Shown here piece by piece: positions 51,501-54,670 of a stretch of DNA of 64,000 nucleotides. Below the pieces are notes generated by a model, which saw only the letters and a program-made list of their open reading frames with translations, had not been told where the DNA came from and ran no database searches. The number at the start of each line of letters is the position of its first letter. The first letter of the stretch is position 1. The stretch spans positions 18,407,001 through 18,471,000 of the forward strand of contig JARDYH010000002.1 of assembly GCA_029215795.1 (NCBI GenBank). The letters run 5' to 3'. This stretch comes from Anniella stebbinsi (lineage: Eukaryota; Chordata; Lepidosauria; Squamata; Anniellidae). Position numbers and translations under genes: made by a program.

Positions 51501-54500
51501 AAAGTTACAGGAGCCCTGTCCTCTTTTTCAGATGGTCAGCCTAAGTCCTTTTGGACAACTGGAGCCTTTGTACTGCACTTCAAAATTTACCACTACACAG
51601 CTGGATGTTGGGTGTGTGTGTGATGTTTTGCTGTTTATTGCCTGCTATATGTAATGTAAGTATTTGTAATGTTCTGATGATTATTGCCATTTAGAATGTA
51701 AGTGCTGTGTGGACTTAAAATACAAGGTTGTTAAGTAGTTAAATAGTGGGAGGGGGAGAGAGTGAAGTGAATGCTGATTGGCTGGTGGTTCAAAGGTCTG
51801 GACTGGTTGTTAGTAGTGAGGGGGAGGAGTTTAGGGAAGCAGTAGAAACTGTATGTGAGGAGAGAGAGTTGAGTTTGGGGTTTTGTCTGAAAAGGGTCTA
51901 GAGGTGATTGGGAGGAGAGAGTGTCAAATAGGGAATAGCGTAGGCAGGATTGCAAATGAAACTGTATGAAACAAACAAGTATTGGACCTGATGAAACCAT
52001 AAGCTTTGTAAATGCATAATCTTACTTTTGTTAAATAAAAGCTATTCTGTTTTGTAAAACCTGGATTGGATTCTTAGGGTACCTGAGGTAGGGTACAGTG
52101 GTCAATGGTGGCAGCGGTGAAGGAGTAGGGAAAAATACAGAGTGCTGGGTTGGCTGCTGTGAGACCAAAAAGGGTCAGTGAGTCACACAGTCAGTGAGCA
52201 GCATTCTGATGACCCATCCCATAGTTGGAATCCTTTGATTGATAATAAGAATAAAGGAGGACCAAAGGGGACGGCATCACAGGGGTATTGTTTTGTTTTT
52301 CTAGAAGCAGATAGCCCACACATGTCAGGATGGGGGAGAAGACGAAGAGTATCTACATCAGATGAGCGTATATTGCAAGTTTGTTACTGGGCACTCACGG
52401 ATTTTCGTGGGTCCCTCTCAAGACGTTGTCTGTCTCCCATGCGCCTCCCGCCCCTTCTAGCCTTCTTCATGCGACAAAAAAACCACCCCAGTAAGCCAGA
52501 CTTATTTTTAAAGATGCAACTTGCTGCTATCTCCTGCTGAGTGCAGGAGAAGCAGCGGGATCAAAACGGCCCATTGAAGGGGCCACGTGCAAGTTGTTTA
52601 CTTCCTCTTTCAAAAGGGGAAGTAATGAGGGACAAAAGCGTGGGCAGAGAAGTGATGGTAAGCAAATGTGATTTCCCCCGTGTGATGACGCTTGAAATCA
52701 GTACTTGATATAGAACAAGAACACACATCATTTGAGGAGCACAGACAAAGGAAAGCTGAGCTCACTTCATAACAGAAAAAAACTAGTTGGGATCCGCCCT
52801 TACTTTAGTAGGATATGTATTAAAAGTTCTTAAGTTAAAGTGCTCTGGTGTTATGTCTTCTGAAGACAGAAACCAACATGTGCATGCAAAAGCTTGGGCA
52901 ACCTCAGTGAACTAGCAAGCATCTATTATGGAAAGTTAAGGCACACAAATAACCTGAGTAGTTGTTTTCATGTGCTTGCGGCCCAGTAATTCTGTCCATT
53001 AGTCAATTGCATCTGCACTTCATTGACACCACTGACCTTTTGGCAAGCCTGAGAAATGGCACTTTGTCCTGTTGGGCCTGTCACCAACATGACTCTGAAT
53101 TGGCGACACTGAGTGGGCATATGGTAGCTACTCCCCCTACAATACAAGTATGATATGATTCTGAAGCATGCTCATTTCAAAAGTGCTATCCGATGACTTG
53201 CTTACAGCTAGCACAATTGACTTTAAGGATCTGCGAGCGACTGATGTGCTTTTAAACATTCAAAAACATTTCTGTTTTGAGCTGGGGGTTTGTCAGACTT
53301 ACGGAAGGATTCCACTCATGCTTTGGATTGTGCATTTTTAGAGCTTATAATTGTATCTCTTGATTGTAACATAGGAAAAGAGTAGGCAAAAACCCAAAAG
53401 ACATAAGGTTTTTATTTTAAATGTGCTTTATGTCTGTGCAGTGCCAAGAGAGAGCTATAAAACAGGCTATACTTTGTGGCCTGATGAAAATCTCTGTGAA
53501 ACCTGGAAGTTTGCTCAGTCTCATCAACAGATGTTTTCTTTATTTTGTCCTACATTTTCCCTGCTGCCTTTATTGTAATGACGTTTCAAACAAGAACTCA
53601 AAAGACCTCAGCTAATACTTAGCAACTTCCCCATGAGGAAAGGTTGCAACATTTGGGACTGTTCAGATTAGAAAAGAGTAAGGAGAGACCTGATAGAAGT
53701 GTATAAAATTGTGCATGGAGTGGAAAAAGTGGAGGGGGAGATGTTTTTCTCTCTGAGGGGGAAATCGTGTTTGCTTATCGTCACTTCTCTGCCCACGCAT
53801 TTGTCCTTCATTATTTCCTCTTTTGAGAGAGGAAGTAAAAAACGTGCACGTTGATCCCACTGCTTCTCCTGCACATAGCAGGAGATAGCAGCAACTTCCA
53901 TCTTAAAAAATAAGTCGGACTTACTCGGGGGTTTTTTTTTTTTTTGGTCATGCGAAGAAGGCTAGAAGGGGCGGGAGGCCTGTGGGAGGCAGACGATGTT
54001 GTAAGAGAGACCTGCGAAAATCCGTGAGTGCCTAGTAACAAGTGTGCAATAAAACACTTGTCTGAAGGAGCTCTAAGTCTCATAGAACCTGGGGTCATCC
54101 AATGAAGCAATATAGTTGGAGATTGAGCGCAGACAAAAGGAAGTACTTCTTCGCACAGCTCTATGAGCCTATCTACACTACTGCTTTAAAATGGTTTTAA
54201 ACTGTTTATAACAGTTTTGAGAACTGTTGGGGCCCAGGACACACTCCATATGCAGTTTTCAAAGTGTTTTATCCTGTGTGTGCAGATAGACTCATAGTTA
54301 TAGACTATGGAATTCGCTACCACAAGATACAGTGATGGGCAAGAACTTGCAAAGCTTCGAAGGGGGATTAGACAAATTCATAAAGCTATCAATGGCAAAT
54401 AGTCATGATGAGTATATACTTCCTCCAATATCATAGGCACCGTGCTTATGTACACCAGTTGCTGAGGAACATGAGTGGCAGGCTGCTGTTGCACTCATGT

Positions 54501-54638
54501 CCTGCTTGTGGGCATCCTGTAGGCAGCTGGTTGACTACTGTGTGAACCGAATGCTGGACTAGATAGACCCTTGGTCTGATCCAGCAGGGCTCCTCTTATG
54601 TTCTTACGTCCCCTTGAACCCTCATTTTCTGAGTGCAA

Positions 54639-54670
<32 letters not shown>

